Assembly: GCA_040081715.1 (NCBI GenBank)
Contig: JBEBFY010000002.1
Coordinates: forward strand, 124,001-188,000
Origin: CANKJK01 sp040081715
GTDB lineage: Bacteria > Acidobacteriota > Vicinamibacteria > Vicinamibacterales > UBA2999
Length of the DNA stretch: 64,000 nt
Direction of reading: 5' to 3'
This document shows positions 1 to 6,978 of the stretch, one piece after another. Made by a program: the position numbers and the translations under genes. Each line of letters starts with the position of its first letter. The stretch's first letter is position 1. The notes beneath the pieces are model-generated. The model saw nothing but the letters and a program-made list of their open reading frames with translations, was not told the origin of the DNA and did not search any database.

Positions 1-84
1 AGGACATGGGGGCGGTCTTGTGACCGGCGCCTCACGATAGCACGCGGGGTCTGGCGACCCCGGATCCGCGATGAGGGCGAACCC

Positions 85-450
85 TCAGCCCTTGAGTGCC
101 CCGGGCTCTGGCGCCGCAGCCTTGGGCGCGTCCTTGGTTTCGGTTGGGAGGTTGCCGGCCAGCCACTCGACGATGCCGCCCTTGAGTGCCGATGCCGTGT
201 AGCCGGCGCGGATCAGGTCGGCTGCCACCCGGGCGCTGACGAGTTCGTCGGGGTCCGAGTCGTAGAGGACGAGGTCCTTGTCCTTCGGGAGTTGTGCGAT
301 GTCGCCGGAGTAACGCAAGGCACCGGGGATCTTCACCGTGCTGTGCTCATACGGATACTTCAGCCGGGCGTCAACAACGAGCAGCCGACTGTCTTCGGCG
401 GCGTCGAGACGCGCTTTCAGATCTTCACGGGATATACGCGGTACTGGCAC
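85..450 (-). CDS. Rhodanese-homology domain protein, probably catalytically inactive
   Basis: A single rhodanese-fold domain of about 121 residues. Fold landmarks are visible: LLVVDARLKYPYEH at residues 23-36, IPGAL at 41-45 and GYTASALKGGIVEW at 83-96. The active-site loop reads VLYDSDPDE (61-69), with Asp64 where active rhodaneses have the persulfide-forming Cys, so sulfurtransferase activity is unlikely and a binding or regulatory role is inferred. The tail is rich in Ala and Pro. A longer reading from 552 would run through the tRNA-Ala gene and is rejected. GTG at 450 is chosen because a TTGACA-type promoter places transcription start almost on this codon. The partner is unknown. Confidence 0.75.
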   Translation of the reverse strand: MPVPRISREDLKARLDAAEDSRLLVVDARLKYPYEHSTVKIPGALRYSGDIAQLPKDKDLVLYDSDPDELVSARVAADLIRAGYTASALKGGIVEWLAGNLPTETKDAPKAAAPEPGALKG

Positions 451-457
451 GCCGGGT

Positions 458-486
458 ATTCTGATGGTGGCCTTCCGGACTGTCAA
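458..486 (-). promoter_or_regulatory. Putative sigma-70 promoter of the rhodanese-like gene
   Basis: On the minus strand there is a perfect -35 TTGACA (486-481), a 17-nt spacer and a -10 CAGAAT (463-458). Only 7 nt separate the -10 from the GTG at 450, so the transcript would be leaderless or nearly so. No Shine-Dalgarno sequence precedes the GTG. Confidence 0.5.
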
Positions 487-513
487 GGAAGGTCGGCCCT
501 GGCACAAAGGTGA

Positions 514-589
514 TGGTGGACGGCAGGGGGATCGAACCCCTGACCTCTGCATTGCGAACGCAGCGCTCTCCCAGCTGAGCTAGCCGCCC
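514..589 (-). tRNA. tRNA-Ala (anticodon CGC)
   Basis: A complete 76-nt cloverleaf on the minus strand, 5' end at 589, with the 3' CCA encoded (514-516). The acceptor stem GGGCGGC pairs with GCCGTCC and contains the G3:U70 wobble that identifies alanine tRNAs. The anticodon stem CTGCG/TGCAG encloses the loop TTCGCAA, giving anticodon CGC (codon GCG). The T arm has GGTTCGATCC. The discriminator base is A. Confidence 0.97.
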
Positions 590-729
590 GGTTGCGGTGA
601 TGCACGAACGTCGCGCGGAGGAGCCAGGAATCAGCTCACCGATCGCGACAAGATCGCAAGTGTAACATAGCGAATCGGTCGCCGAACGGCCTCCGTGCAC
701 ACGATCGTTACGATGAAAGCGGGACCCAC

Positions 730-1812
730 ATGCGGAAGACCAGGCGGATCGGTGTACTGACGGGAGGGGGCGACGCCCCCGGGCTGAATGCGGTCATTCG
801 CGCGGTCGTGAAGGGTGCGCACAACGCGGGCATCGAGGTGCTCGGCATCGAGGACAGCTTCGACGGTCTTGTGTACTCGGGGCGGACGCGCGTGCTCACG
901 CCGAGTGACGTCACGGGCATCCTGCGGTTGGGGGGGACGATTCTCGGCACCGTCAATTGGGGCAATCCGCTCACGGGCGAGATCGACACGGAGGAGGGCC
1001 GATTCGTGTACGGGGATCGGGTCGTGGAGATGTTCCACCGGCTCAAGCTGGATGCGCTGGTCTGCATTGGCGGAGACGGCACACTGGCCCTCTCGTACGA
1101 ATTCTACAAGCGCGGGATTCCGCTCGTGGGCGTGCCGAAGACCATCGACAACGACATCGTCGGCACCAACTCCTGCTTTGGCTTCGACACGGCCGTGTGC
1201 TGTGCCACCGACGCGATCGACCGCCTGCACTCGACGGCCGAGGCACACCGCCGGATCATGGTGGTGGAGGTGATGGGCCGCTATGCGGGCTGGATTGCGC
1301 TGCATGGCGGCGTGGCCGGCGGCGCCGACGTGATTCTCATCCCCGAGATTCCCTACAGGCTGGACCGGATCGTGGAGCGCATCAAGGATCGCGACCGGTG
1401 GGGCGCCAAGTTTTCGATCGTGGTCGCGGCGGAGGGTGCCAGACCCAGGGACGGAGAACGGACCGTCATGCAGGCGGCGGAAGGTTCGAAGATGGAGCGT
1501 CTCGGCGGCGTGGCCGCGCAGTTGGCGGCGGATTTGGAGCGGCTGTCCGGCAAGGAGGCGCGCTACGTGGTGCTCGGTCACCTGCAGCGCGGCGGAGCGC
1601 CGACACCGTTTGACCGGATGCTCGCCACGCGGTTCGGCGCCACGGCTGTCGAATTGGTCATCAACGGTGTATTCGGCGTGATGGTGGCGAACCGGCCGCC
1701 GAGCATCGTGCCGGTGCCGCTGTCCGAGGTCGTGGGCAAGACGCGAACAGTTCCGCTCGATTCGGATCTCATCAAGACGGCCCGTTCGATCGGCGTCGCG
1801 TTCGGCGACTAG
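730..1812 (+). CDS. pfkA: 6-phosphofructokinase, group III (mixed) type
   Basis: Phosphorylates fructose 6-phosphate to fructose 1,6-bisphosphate in glycolysis. At 360 residues it is longer than the E. coli enzyme (320) and fits the group III family. TGGGDAPGLN (11-20) forms the N-terminal nucleotide loop, GGDGT is at 114-118, PKTIDND at 136-142 holds the catalytic Asp140, and MGRYAGW is at 182-188. Gly117 (E. coli 104) favours ATP, while Lys137 (E. coli 124) is the residue found in PPi enzymes. The Gly/Lys pair is typical of group III enzymes, several of which are ATP-dependent. The phosphoryl donor therefore cannot be fixed from sequence. Monocistronic, convergent with frr. Confidence 0.93.
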   Translation: MRKTRRIGVLTGGGDAPGLNAVIRAVVKGAHNAGIEVLGIEDSFDGLVYSGRTRVLTPSDVTGILRLGGTILGTVNWGNPLTGEIDTEEGRFVYGDRVVEMFHRLKLDALVCIGGDGTLALSYEFYKRGIPLVGVPKTIDNDIVGTNSCFGFDTAVCCATDAIDRLHSTAEAHRRIMVVEVMGRYAGWIALHGGVAGGADVILIPEIPYRLDRIVERIKDRDRWGAKFSIVVAAEGARPRDGERTVMQAAEGSKMERLGGVAAQLAADLERLSGKEARYVVLGHLQRGGAPTPFDRMLATRFGATAVELVINGVFGVMVANRPPSIVPVPLSEVVGKTRTVPLDSDLIKTARSIGVAFGD

Positions 1813-1843
1813 CGGGCCTGCCGCCCGAGCCCCAGGCCGGGCT
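1813..1843. terminator. Hairpins between convergent pfkA and frr
   Basis: The gap between the two convergent stop codons holds two short GC hairpins: CGGGC/GCCCG just after the pfkA stop, and AGCCC (1828-1832) pairing with GGGCT (1839-1843) across a 6-nt loop. The position suits a shared terminator, but there is no T-tract on either strand. Confidence 0.35.
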
Positions 1844-2411
1844 AGTGCCCGAGCAGTTCCGCGTCCTTCTTCTTCTGGATGTCGTCGATGAGCCGGACGT
1901 GCTCGTCGGTGATCTTCTGCACCTGCTCGAGACCACGCCGCTCCTCGTCCTCGGAGATCTTCGCGTCCCTCAAGAGCTTCTTCATCCGGTCGTTGGCATC
2001 ACGGCGCACCTGACGCACGGAATTGCGGCCCTCTTCGGCCTGCTTGTGCACGTGGCGGGAGAGTTCCTTACGGCGGTCGTCGGTGAGGGACGGAATCGGG
2101 ACCCGGATCGCCTTGCCGTCGCTCTGCGGATTGAGCCCGAGATCCGAGAGGCGCACCGCCCGTTCGATTGCGGCCATGAGCGAAGTGTCGAAGGGCTGCA
2201 CGACGATGAGCGCCGGTTCGGGTACGGACAGAGACGCCACCTGATTCAGTGGCATCTTGGAGCCGTAGGCCTCCACATGGACGCCGTCCAGGAGGTTGAC
2301 GGAGGCGCGCCCTGTCCGGACCGCGGCAATCTCCTTGCGCGTGTGTTCGATGATGGTGTCCATCCGCGTCTTGATCTGCGCGGACATGCCGTTGATGTCG
2401 GTGAATTCCAT
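1842..2411 (-). CDS. frr: Ribosome recycling factor
   Basis: With EF-G, splits the post-termination ribosome in the cytoplasm. The 189 residues match the family length (about 185). Hallmarks include AAVRTGRASVNLLDGV, which forms the start of the long three-helix bundle, the VQPFD segment of the second domain, and a charged coiled-coil C-terminus. It is the last gene of the minus-strand operon rplM-rpsI-rpsB-tsf-pyrH-frr, 7 nt after pyrH. The pyrH-frr pair is widely conserved in bacteria. Confidence 0.97.
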   Translation of the reverse strand: MEFTDINGMSAQIKTRMDTIIEHTRKEIAAVRTGRASVNLLDGVHVEAYGSKMPLNQVASLSVPEPALIVVQPFDTSLMAAIERAVRLSDLGLNPQSDGKAIRVPIPSLTDDRRKELSRHVHKQAEEGRNSVRQVRRDANDRMKKLLRDAKISEDEERRGLEQVQKITDEHVRLIDDIQKKKDAELLGH

Positions 2412-2418
2412 GACGTCC

Positions 2419-3189
2419 TCAGTGTGCGGGAGCCGCGGGCGGGCCGGCAGGGGGGGCGCTGGCCACGACCGTGGTGCCGATCGGCTCGCCCATGACGACC
2501 CGGCGGATATTGCCCGCCTCGCGCAGGTCGAACACCACGATGGGAAGGGCGTTCTCCTTGCAGACCGAAATGGCCGCCGCGTCCATGACCTTCAGCTCCA
2601 GCGCGAGGACCTGCTGGTAGGTGATGGTGGGGAACTTGGTCGCTTCCGGATGCAGGACCGGGTCAGCGGAGTAGATACCGTCAACCTTGGTCCCCTTCAG
2701 GATCGCGTCGGCCCGAATCTCCACGGCGCGCAGGGCGGCCGCGGTGTCGGTGGTGAAATACGGGTTGCCGGTGCCGGCGGCGAAGATCACGACCCGGTTC
2801 TTTTCGAGGTGCCGCACGGCGCGCCGCCGGATAAACGGCTCGGCGATCTGCCGCATTTCGATGGCGGTCATGACGCGGGTATCGATGCCCTGCTGGTCGA
2901 GCGCATCCTGGAGGGCGAGGCCATTGATCACCGTCGCCAGCATGCCCATGTAATCGGCCGTCGCGCGGTCCATGCCTTTGGCCGACGCGGCCAGGCCACG
3001 GAAGATGTTGCCGCCGCCAATCACGATAGCGACCTGAACGCCGAGGTTCCGGATTTCACCGACGTCGCGGGCGATGCGCGCGGCGACAGCAGGGTCGACG
3101 CCGAACTGCTGCTGGCCCATGAGGGCCTCGCCGGAAAGCTTGAGGAGGACGCGGGAGTAGCGAGGCCTGGCAGATGAGGGGTCGGACAC
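2419..3189 (-). CDS. pyrH: UMP kinase
   Basis: Hexameric bacterial UMP kinase of the amino-acid-kinase fold, converting UMP to UDP for pyrimidine nucleotide supply. Key segments are LLKLSGEALMG near the N-terminus (phosphate loop), GGGNIFRG (nucleotide binding) and DRATADYMGMLATVINGLAL, a signature of the family. The 256 residues are slightly longer than usual (about 240), with an Ala/Pro-rich tail. GTG start at 3189. It lies 26 nt downstream of tsf, a very common gene order. Confidence 0.97.
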   Translation of the reverse strand: MSDPSSARPRYSRVLLKLSGEALMGQQQFGVDPAVAARIARDVGEIRNLGVQVAIVIGGGNIFRGLAASAKGMDRATADYMGMLATVINGLALQDALDQQGIDTRVMTAIEMRQIAEPFIRRRAVRHLEKNRVVIFAAGTGNPYFTTDTAAALRAVEIRADAILKGTKVDGIYSADPVLHPEATKFPTITYQQVLALELKVMDAAAISVCKENALPIVVFDLREAGNIRRVVMGEPIGTTVVASAPPAGPPAAPAH

Positions 3190-3215
3190 GAAGGGTAATT
3201 ATACGCGGGACAGGA

Positions 3216-3821
3216 CTATTCGCTCAGTTCCCCGACGCGGAAGCGCGCGAAGCGGCCGATCGAGATGTTTTCGCCGGTCTTGGCCGCCGTCTGGGCCACG
3301 AGCTGGCCGATGGTGACCGCCGCATCCCGGATGGATGGCTGTTCCATCAGCACGAACTGGGCATAGAAGCTGCCGAGCTTGCCCTCGACAATCTTCTCGA
3401 GCACGGCTGGCGGCTTGCCCGAGCCTTCCATCTGTGCCAGGTAGATGCCCTTCTCCCGCTCGATGGCTTCGGCAGGCACTTCCTCGCGGCGAACCCACCT
3501 GGGATCCGCGGCGGCGATGTGCATCCCGACCTCGCGCACGAGGCTCTGGAAGTCGTCCGTGCGCGCCACGAAGTCGGACTCGCAGTTGACCTCGACCAGC
3601 ACACCAATCCTGCCGCCAAGGTGGATGTAGCTGCTGATGGTGCCCTGGGCCGTCGTGCGGCCGGCACGCTTGGCCGCCTGGGCGAGACCGCGCTTCCTGA
3701 GGAGCGTCACGGCCTCGTCCAGATCGCCCTGCGCCTCGCTCAACGCGGCCTTGCACTCCATCATGCCTGCGCCTGTCTTGTCGCGCAGTTGCTTGACCAT
3801 GCCGGCTGTAATGGCTGCCAT
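3216..3821 (-). CDS. tsf: Elongation factor Ts, short form
   Basis: Guanine-nucleotide exchange factor for EF-Tu. The N-terminal UBA-like domain has VKQLRDKTGAGMMECKAAL, and the core has CESDFVARTDDF, the region that contacts EF-Tu (TDFVAR in E. coli). At 201 residues it lacks the duplicated half and coiled-coil insertion of the 283-residue E. coli protein and resembles the compact Thermus form. ATG start at 3821 preceded by a GGAGACGAG ribosome-binding region. It lies between rpsB and pyrH. Confidence 0.96.
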   Translation of the reverse strand: MAAITAGMVKQLRDKTGAGMMECKAALSEAQGDLDEAVTLLRKRGLAQAAKRAGRTTAQGTISSYIHLGGRIGVLVEVNCESDFVARTDDFQSLVREVGMHIAAADPRWVRREEVPAEAIEREKGIYLAQMEGSGKPPAVLEKIVEGKLGSFYAQFVLMEQPSIRDAAVTIGQLVAQTAAKTGENISIGRFARFRVGELSE

Positions 3822-3940
3822 CTCTCGTCTCCGTCCTGATATGCCGCCGCGACATGGCCGCGGTGGGGCGGACCGTGTCCGCCGTACAAAAGAATCGCCG
3901 GCCCCTGGAACTCGAGCCGGCGCGTTCCGATACGCGAGGG

Positions 3941-4792
3941 CTATGCGTCCGCTGTAGTCGGTGCGGGCGTCGGGACAGACGCCGCGGCAGACGGCGGGGC
4001 AGCCTCTGCGCGGCGCTGCGGCCGGACCACGCGTGTGAGGCGGGCGGCGGCGTCGGCAGCGGCGGCTTCCTCGGCCTGTGCCGCGACTTCCTCCGCCTGC
4101 CGTGATTCCCGGAGCGTCCGGCCCTCGATGACCGCGTCGGCCACGTGTGACGCGAACAGGCGGATCGCCCGCAGCGCGTCGTCGTTGCCGGGAATCACGA
4201 AGTCGACCTCGTCGGGGTCGCAGTTAGTGTCCACGATGCCGATGACCGGAATCTTCAGCTTCCGGGCTTCGTCGACTGCGATCTTCTCCTTGCGGGTGTC
4301 GACCACGAAGATGGCGTCGGGGAGCCGGGCCATGTGCCGGATGCCTTCAAGGTTCTTGAGGAGCTTCCGCTTCTCCTTCTCGTTCCCCGAGATCTCCTTC
4401 TTCGACAGCGTGTCGTACCGGCCGTCGGTGGCCATGGCCTCGATGTCGCGCAGCCGGCCAAGGCTCCGCTGAATCGTGGTGAAGTTGGTCAGCAGGCCGC
4501 CGAGCCACCGCTGGTTCACGAAGTACATGCCCGAGCGCTGGGCTTCCTCCGCGATCACGTCCTGGGCCTGGCGCTTCGTGCCGACGAAGAGGATGGTCTT
4601 GCCCTCCGAGGTGAGCGACGTGATGAACTCCGACGCGTCGCGGAACCGTTTCACCGTCTTGTTCAGATCGATGATGTAGATGCCGTTCCGCTCCCCGAAG
4701 ATGAATTCCTTCATCTTGGGATTCCACCGCTTGGTCTGGTGGCCGAAGTGGACTCCGGCTTCCAGTAGATCATTCATCGCAATCGCGGACAA
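3941..4792 (-). CDS. rpsB: 30S ribosomal protein S2
   Basis: Small-subunit protein bridging the head and body of the 30S subunit. Motifs: LLEAGVHFGHQTKRWNPKM at the N-terminus, NGIYIIDLNKT, and FVGTKRQAQ. The 283 residues include an Ala/Glu-rich C-terminal extension of about 50 residues beyond the conserved core. The start is probably TTG at 4792, immediately behind a GAGGGAGGGAG ribosome-binding site. ATG at 4777 is the alternative, but its spacing to that site is too long. Confidence 0.96.
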   Translation of the reverse strand: MSAIAMNDLLEAGVHFGHQTKRWNPKMKEFIFGERNGIYIIDLNKTVKRFRDASEFITSLTSEGKTILFVGTKRQAQDVIAEEAQRSGMYFVNQRWLGGLLTNFTTIQRSLGRLRDIEAMATDGRYDTLSKKEISGNEKEKRKLLKNLEGIRHMARLPDAIFVVDTRKEKIAVDEARKLKIPVIGIVDTNCDPDEVDFVIPGNDDALRAIRLFASHVADAVIEGRTLRESRQAEEVAAQAEEAAAADAAARLTRVVRPQRRAEAAPPSAAASVPTPAPTTADA

Positions 4793-4824
4793 GCTCCCTC
4801 CCTCTAACCGTCGTGATGCCGAAA

Positions 4825-5217
4825 CTAGCGTTTGCTGAACTGGAAGCGCTTGCGGGCGCCGGCCAGGCCGTACTTCTTCCGTTCCTTGATGCGGGAATCG
4901 GAGGTCAGCAGGCCGTCCTTCTTCAGGGCCTTCCGGAGCTCCGCGTCGAAGTCGACGAGCGCACGGGCGATGCCCAGTCGAATGGCACCGGCCTGGCCGT
5001 TGATGCCGCCGCCGGCAACCGTCGCCAGAATGTCGAACTTCTCAACCGTCTCGGTGAGCTGGAGAGGCCGGCGCACATTCATGCGCAGCTGGTCGGTGAG
5101 GAAGTAGGCACCGAACTCGCGGTGGTTCACAGTGATCGCGCCCGTTCCGGGACGGAGGAACACGCGAGCGGTGGACGTCTTGCGGCGTCCGGTGGCGTAA
5201 TACTCAGTGGCTGGCAA
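4825..5217 (-). CDS. rpsI: 30S ribosomal protein S9
   Basis: Small-subunit protein whose basic C-terminal tail reaches the P-site tRNA. The family pattern YYATGRRKTSTARVFLRPG opens the protein, and it ends with the conserved basic tail GLAGARKRFQFSKR, as in most bacteria. 130 residues, normal length. The start is TTG at 5217, two bases after the rplM stop, with GAGG upstream inside the end of rplM. This suggests translational coupling. Confidence 0.97.
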   Translation of the reverse strand: MPATEYYATGRRKTSTARVFLRPGTGAITVNHREFGAYFLTDQLRMNVRRPLQLTETVEKFDILATVAGGGINGQAGAIRLGIARALVDFDAELRKALKKDGLLTSDSRIKERKKYGLAGARKRFQFSKR

Positions 5218-5219
5218 GG

Positions 5220-5651
5220 CTAGGCGACCTCGATTTTCTTGGGCTGTTGCGCCGTGTGCGGGTGCTCCGCAGTGGCGTAGACCTTCAACTTGCGATACAT
5301 GGCGTCGCCCATCTTGGTCTTGGGCAACATGCCGCGCACGGCTTCCTCCATGAGGCGGGTCGGCCGGCGCTTGCGGAGCACACCAGCTCGCTCCTCGCGA
5401 AGGCCTCCTTCATAACCACTGTGGTAGCGATAGAGCTTCTGATCTTCCTTGCGGCCCGTCAGCTTGATCTGGCCCGCGTTGACGATCACCACGTGGTCAC
5501 CCGTATCGATGAACGGGGTATAGGTGGCCTTGTGCTTACCCTGGAGGAGACGGGATGCCACCGTGGCGATCCGGCCGAGGACCTGACCGTTCGCGTCGAT
5601 GACGTGCCACTGACTGTTAACGCTTTTCGCGCTAGCAACAAACGTACGCAT
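5220..5651 (-). CDS. rplM: 50S ribosomal protein L13
   Basis: Early-assembling large-subunit protein. Conserved segments: WHVIDANGQVLGRIAT, DTGDHVVIVNA, LTGRKEDQKLYRYHSGYEGGL and VRGMLPKTKMGD. Starting at ATG 5651 gives 143 residues, the normal length. An upstream in-frame TTG at 5720 coincides with the predicted transcription start of the promoter at 5727-5755 and cannot be the start. First gene of the translation operon, with a leader of about 70 nt. Confidence 0.97.
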   Translation of the reverse strand: MRTFVASAKSVNSQWHVIDANGQVLGRIATVASRLLQGKHKATYTPFIDTGDHVVIVNAGQIKLTGRKEDQKLYRYHSGYEGGLREERAGVLRKRRPTRLMEEAVRGMLPKTKMGDAMYRKLKVYATAEHPHTAQQPKKIEVA

Positions 5652-5726
5652 GAAGAAGGGAACCTCGCTCTGTCGGCTCGTGAGACTGCACACGGGCCGG
5701 GCAAATACCTGTAACTGCAAACCCTG

Positions 5727-5755
5727 ATTCTAGTGACGGTTCCAGCGATTGTCAA
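5727..5755 (-). promoter_or_regulatory. Near-consensus sigma-70 promoter of the rplM operon
   Basis: On the minus strand: -35 TTGACA (5755-5750 region), a 17-nt spacer and -10 TAGAAT (5732-5727), one mismatch from consensus in total. The predicted start is near 5720, about 70 nt before the rplM ATG. Strong promoters are expected for ribosomal protein operons. Confidence 0.85.
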
Positions 5756-5775
5756 GCGAACGGCTTTGTGGAAAA

Positions 5776-5794
5776 CACTCACTTTCGGTGGGTG
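5776..5794. promoter_or_regulatory. Imperfect inverted repeat, candidate activator site for the pil promoter
   Basis: CACTCAC (5776-5782) and GTGGGTG (5788-5794) form a 7-nt inverted repeat with one mismatch and a 5-nt spacer. Its centre lies about 118 bp upstream of the start predicted from the sigma-54 promoter at 5877-5892, within the usual range for sigma-54 enhancer-binding proteins. The role is inferred from position only. Confidence 0.3.
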
Positions 5795-5845
5795 CCGAAT
5801 ATGGACGCTTCTGCCACTTCTGTGGCCGCGTGCGAGGCGTCAGCG

Positions 5846-5866
5846 GGCCCAAGGGCATTTTGGGCC
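5846..5866. repeat. Perfect 7-bp inverted repeat upstream of the pilM promoter
   Basis: GGCCCAA (5846-5852) and TTGGGCC (5860-5866) form a perfect stem around a 7-nt loop. It lies just upstream of the sigma-54 promoter, between the divergent rplM and pilM genes. It could be a protein-binding site or a terminator for transcription entering from upstream. Nothing in the sequence decides between these. Confidence 0.35.
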
Positions 5867-5876
5867 TAAGCCAGTG

Positions 5877-5892
5877 TGGCACGCCGGTTGCG
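5877..5892 (+). promoter_or_regulatory. Sigma-54 (RpoN) promoter of the pilMNOPQ operon
   Basis: TGGCACG-N4-TTGCG matches the sigma-54 consensus TGGCACG-N4-TTGC exactly, with the invariant GG (5878-5879) and GC (5890-5891) separated by 10 nt. The predicted start is near 5903, only about 5 nt before the pilM ATG at 5908, so the mRNA would have a very short leader. A 10-bp palindrome TGGACGTCCA (5895-5904) spans the predicted start. Confidence 0.75.
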
Positions 5893-5907
5893 AATGGACG
5901 TCCAGCA

Positions 5908-6978
5908 ATGCCCGTCTTCCGCTTCGGTCAGTCTCCGGCAGTCATTGGCCTTGATATCGGGTCCAGCGCCATCAAAGCTATCGAACTTCAGCGGACCGGG
6001 CGCGGGAGACGCGTGGCCGCCTACGCAATGGAACCCGTGCCTCCGGGCAGCATCGCCGACGGCAGTATCCTCGACCCCCCTGCCGTGGCGGCGGCCGTTC
6101 GGCGCGTCCTATCCCGTGGGAAGTTCTCCAGACGAGAGGTGTGCGTCTCTCTCTCGGGAAGCGCCGTCATCGTCAAGAAGATCAACCTGCCTGTGATGAC
6201 ACCGGCCGAACTGGCCGACTCCATTGTGTGGGAGGCCGAACAGTACATCCCGTTCGATGCGCAGGACGTGAACCTGGACTACCAGATTCTCGACGCCGGC
6301 ACCGGTCCTGACGCGCGCGGGATCATGGAGGTCCTGCTGGTGGCCGCCAAGAAGGACAAAACGGCGGAATACACGAGCGTGGTGGCGGCAGCCGGACGTA
6401 CGCCGGTGGTCGTCGACGTGGACGCCTTCGCGCTCCAGAATGCCTTCGAGGCGAACTACGGTCTGGAGCCCGAGGCGGTCATTATCCTGCTCAATGCCGG
6501 GGCAAGCGCCGTGAACATCAACGTCCTGCAGCACGGCCGTTCGGTCTTCACGCGGGACATTTCCGTGGGCGGCAATGCCTATCGCGAAGCGCTTCAGCGG
6601 GAATTGGGTGTGTCGCCCGAGACGGCCGACCGGGTGAAGCGCAGCCAGGCCGTCGAAGGCGTCAACCGTGAGGACGTCGGGCCCGTGCTCAGGGCGGTGA
6701 CGGAGCACGTGCTGCTGGAGGTTCAGAAGACGTTCGACTTCTTCAGAACCACAGCAGAGGCCGATCGGATCGATCGGCTTGTCGTGAGCGGTGGCGCCTC
6801 GCGGATCGACGGCTTCGCGGCCATGCTGCAGGCGCGGTTCGGGGTGGAGGCTGAGGAACTGAATCCGTTCAGGGCCATCACGTGGGACTCGGCGCGGCTC
6901 GGGGGCGACGCGTTGGAGGCCGCCCCGGTGGCGGCCGTGGCCGTGGGTCTTGGGTTGAGGACGATCGGGGACCGGTGA
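5908..6978 (+). CDS. pilM: Type IV pilus inner-membrane platform protein PilM
   Basis: Actin/FtsA-fold cytoplasmic protein that binds the N-terminal tail of PilN in the pilus alignment subcomplex. The N-terminal phosphate-1 loop is visible as VIGLDIGSSAIKAIEL, the central EAEQYIPFDAQDVNLDYQIL segment is typical of PilM, and LVVSGGASRIDGF is the adenosine-binding loop. 356 residues, normal length. ATG 5908 is preferred over upstream in-frame starts, which fall before the sigma-54 promoter. First gene of a tightly coupled operon; its TGA overlaps the pilN GTG. Confidence 0.95.
   Translation: MPVFRFGQSPAVIGLDIGSSAIKAIELQRTGRGRRVAAYAMEPVPPGSIADGSILDPPAVAAAVRRVLSRGKFSRREVCVSLSGSAVIVKKINLPVMTPAELADSIVWEAEQYIPFDAQDVNLDYQILDAGTGPDARGIMEVLLVAAKKDKTAEYTSVVAAAGRTPVVVDVDAFALQNAFEANYGLEPEAVIILLNAGASAVNINVLQHGRSVFTRDISVGGNAYREALQRELGVSPETADRVKRSQAVEGVNREDVGPVLRAVTEHVLLEVQKTFDFFRTTAEADRIDRLVVSGGASRIDGFAAMLQARFGVEAEELNPFRAITWDSARLGGDALEAAPVAAVAVGLGLRTIGDR

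Noticed and set aside
1..23. Possible end of an upstream gene on the plus strand (frame ending ..MGAVL stop at 23)
   Set aside because: Only six codons are visible; nothing distinguishes it from chance.
590..729. Promoters for tRNA-Ala and pfkA
   Set aside because: TACACT- and TACGAT-like boxes exist, but no partner -35 hexamer at proper spacing on either strand, so I do not call them.
5749..5907. In-frame N-terminal extension of pilM containing a CHFCG motif
   Set aside because: The extension lies upstream of the sigma-54 promoter and start site, and PilM proteins begin at the VIGLDIGSS region; it is untranslated intergenic DNA.
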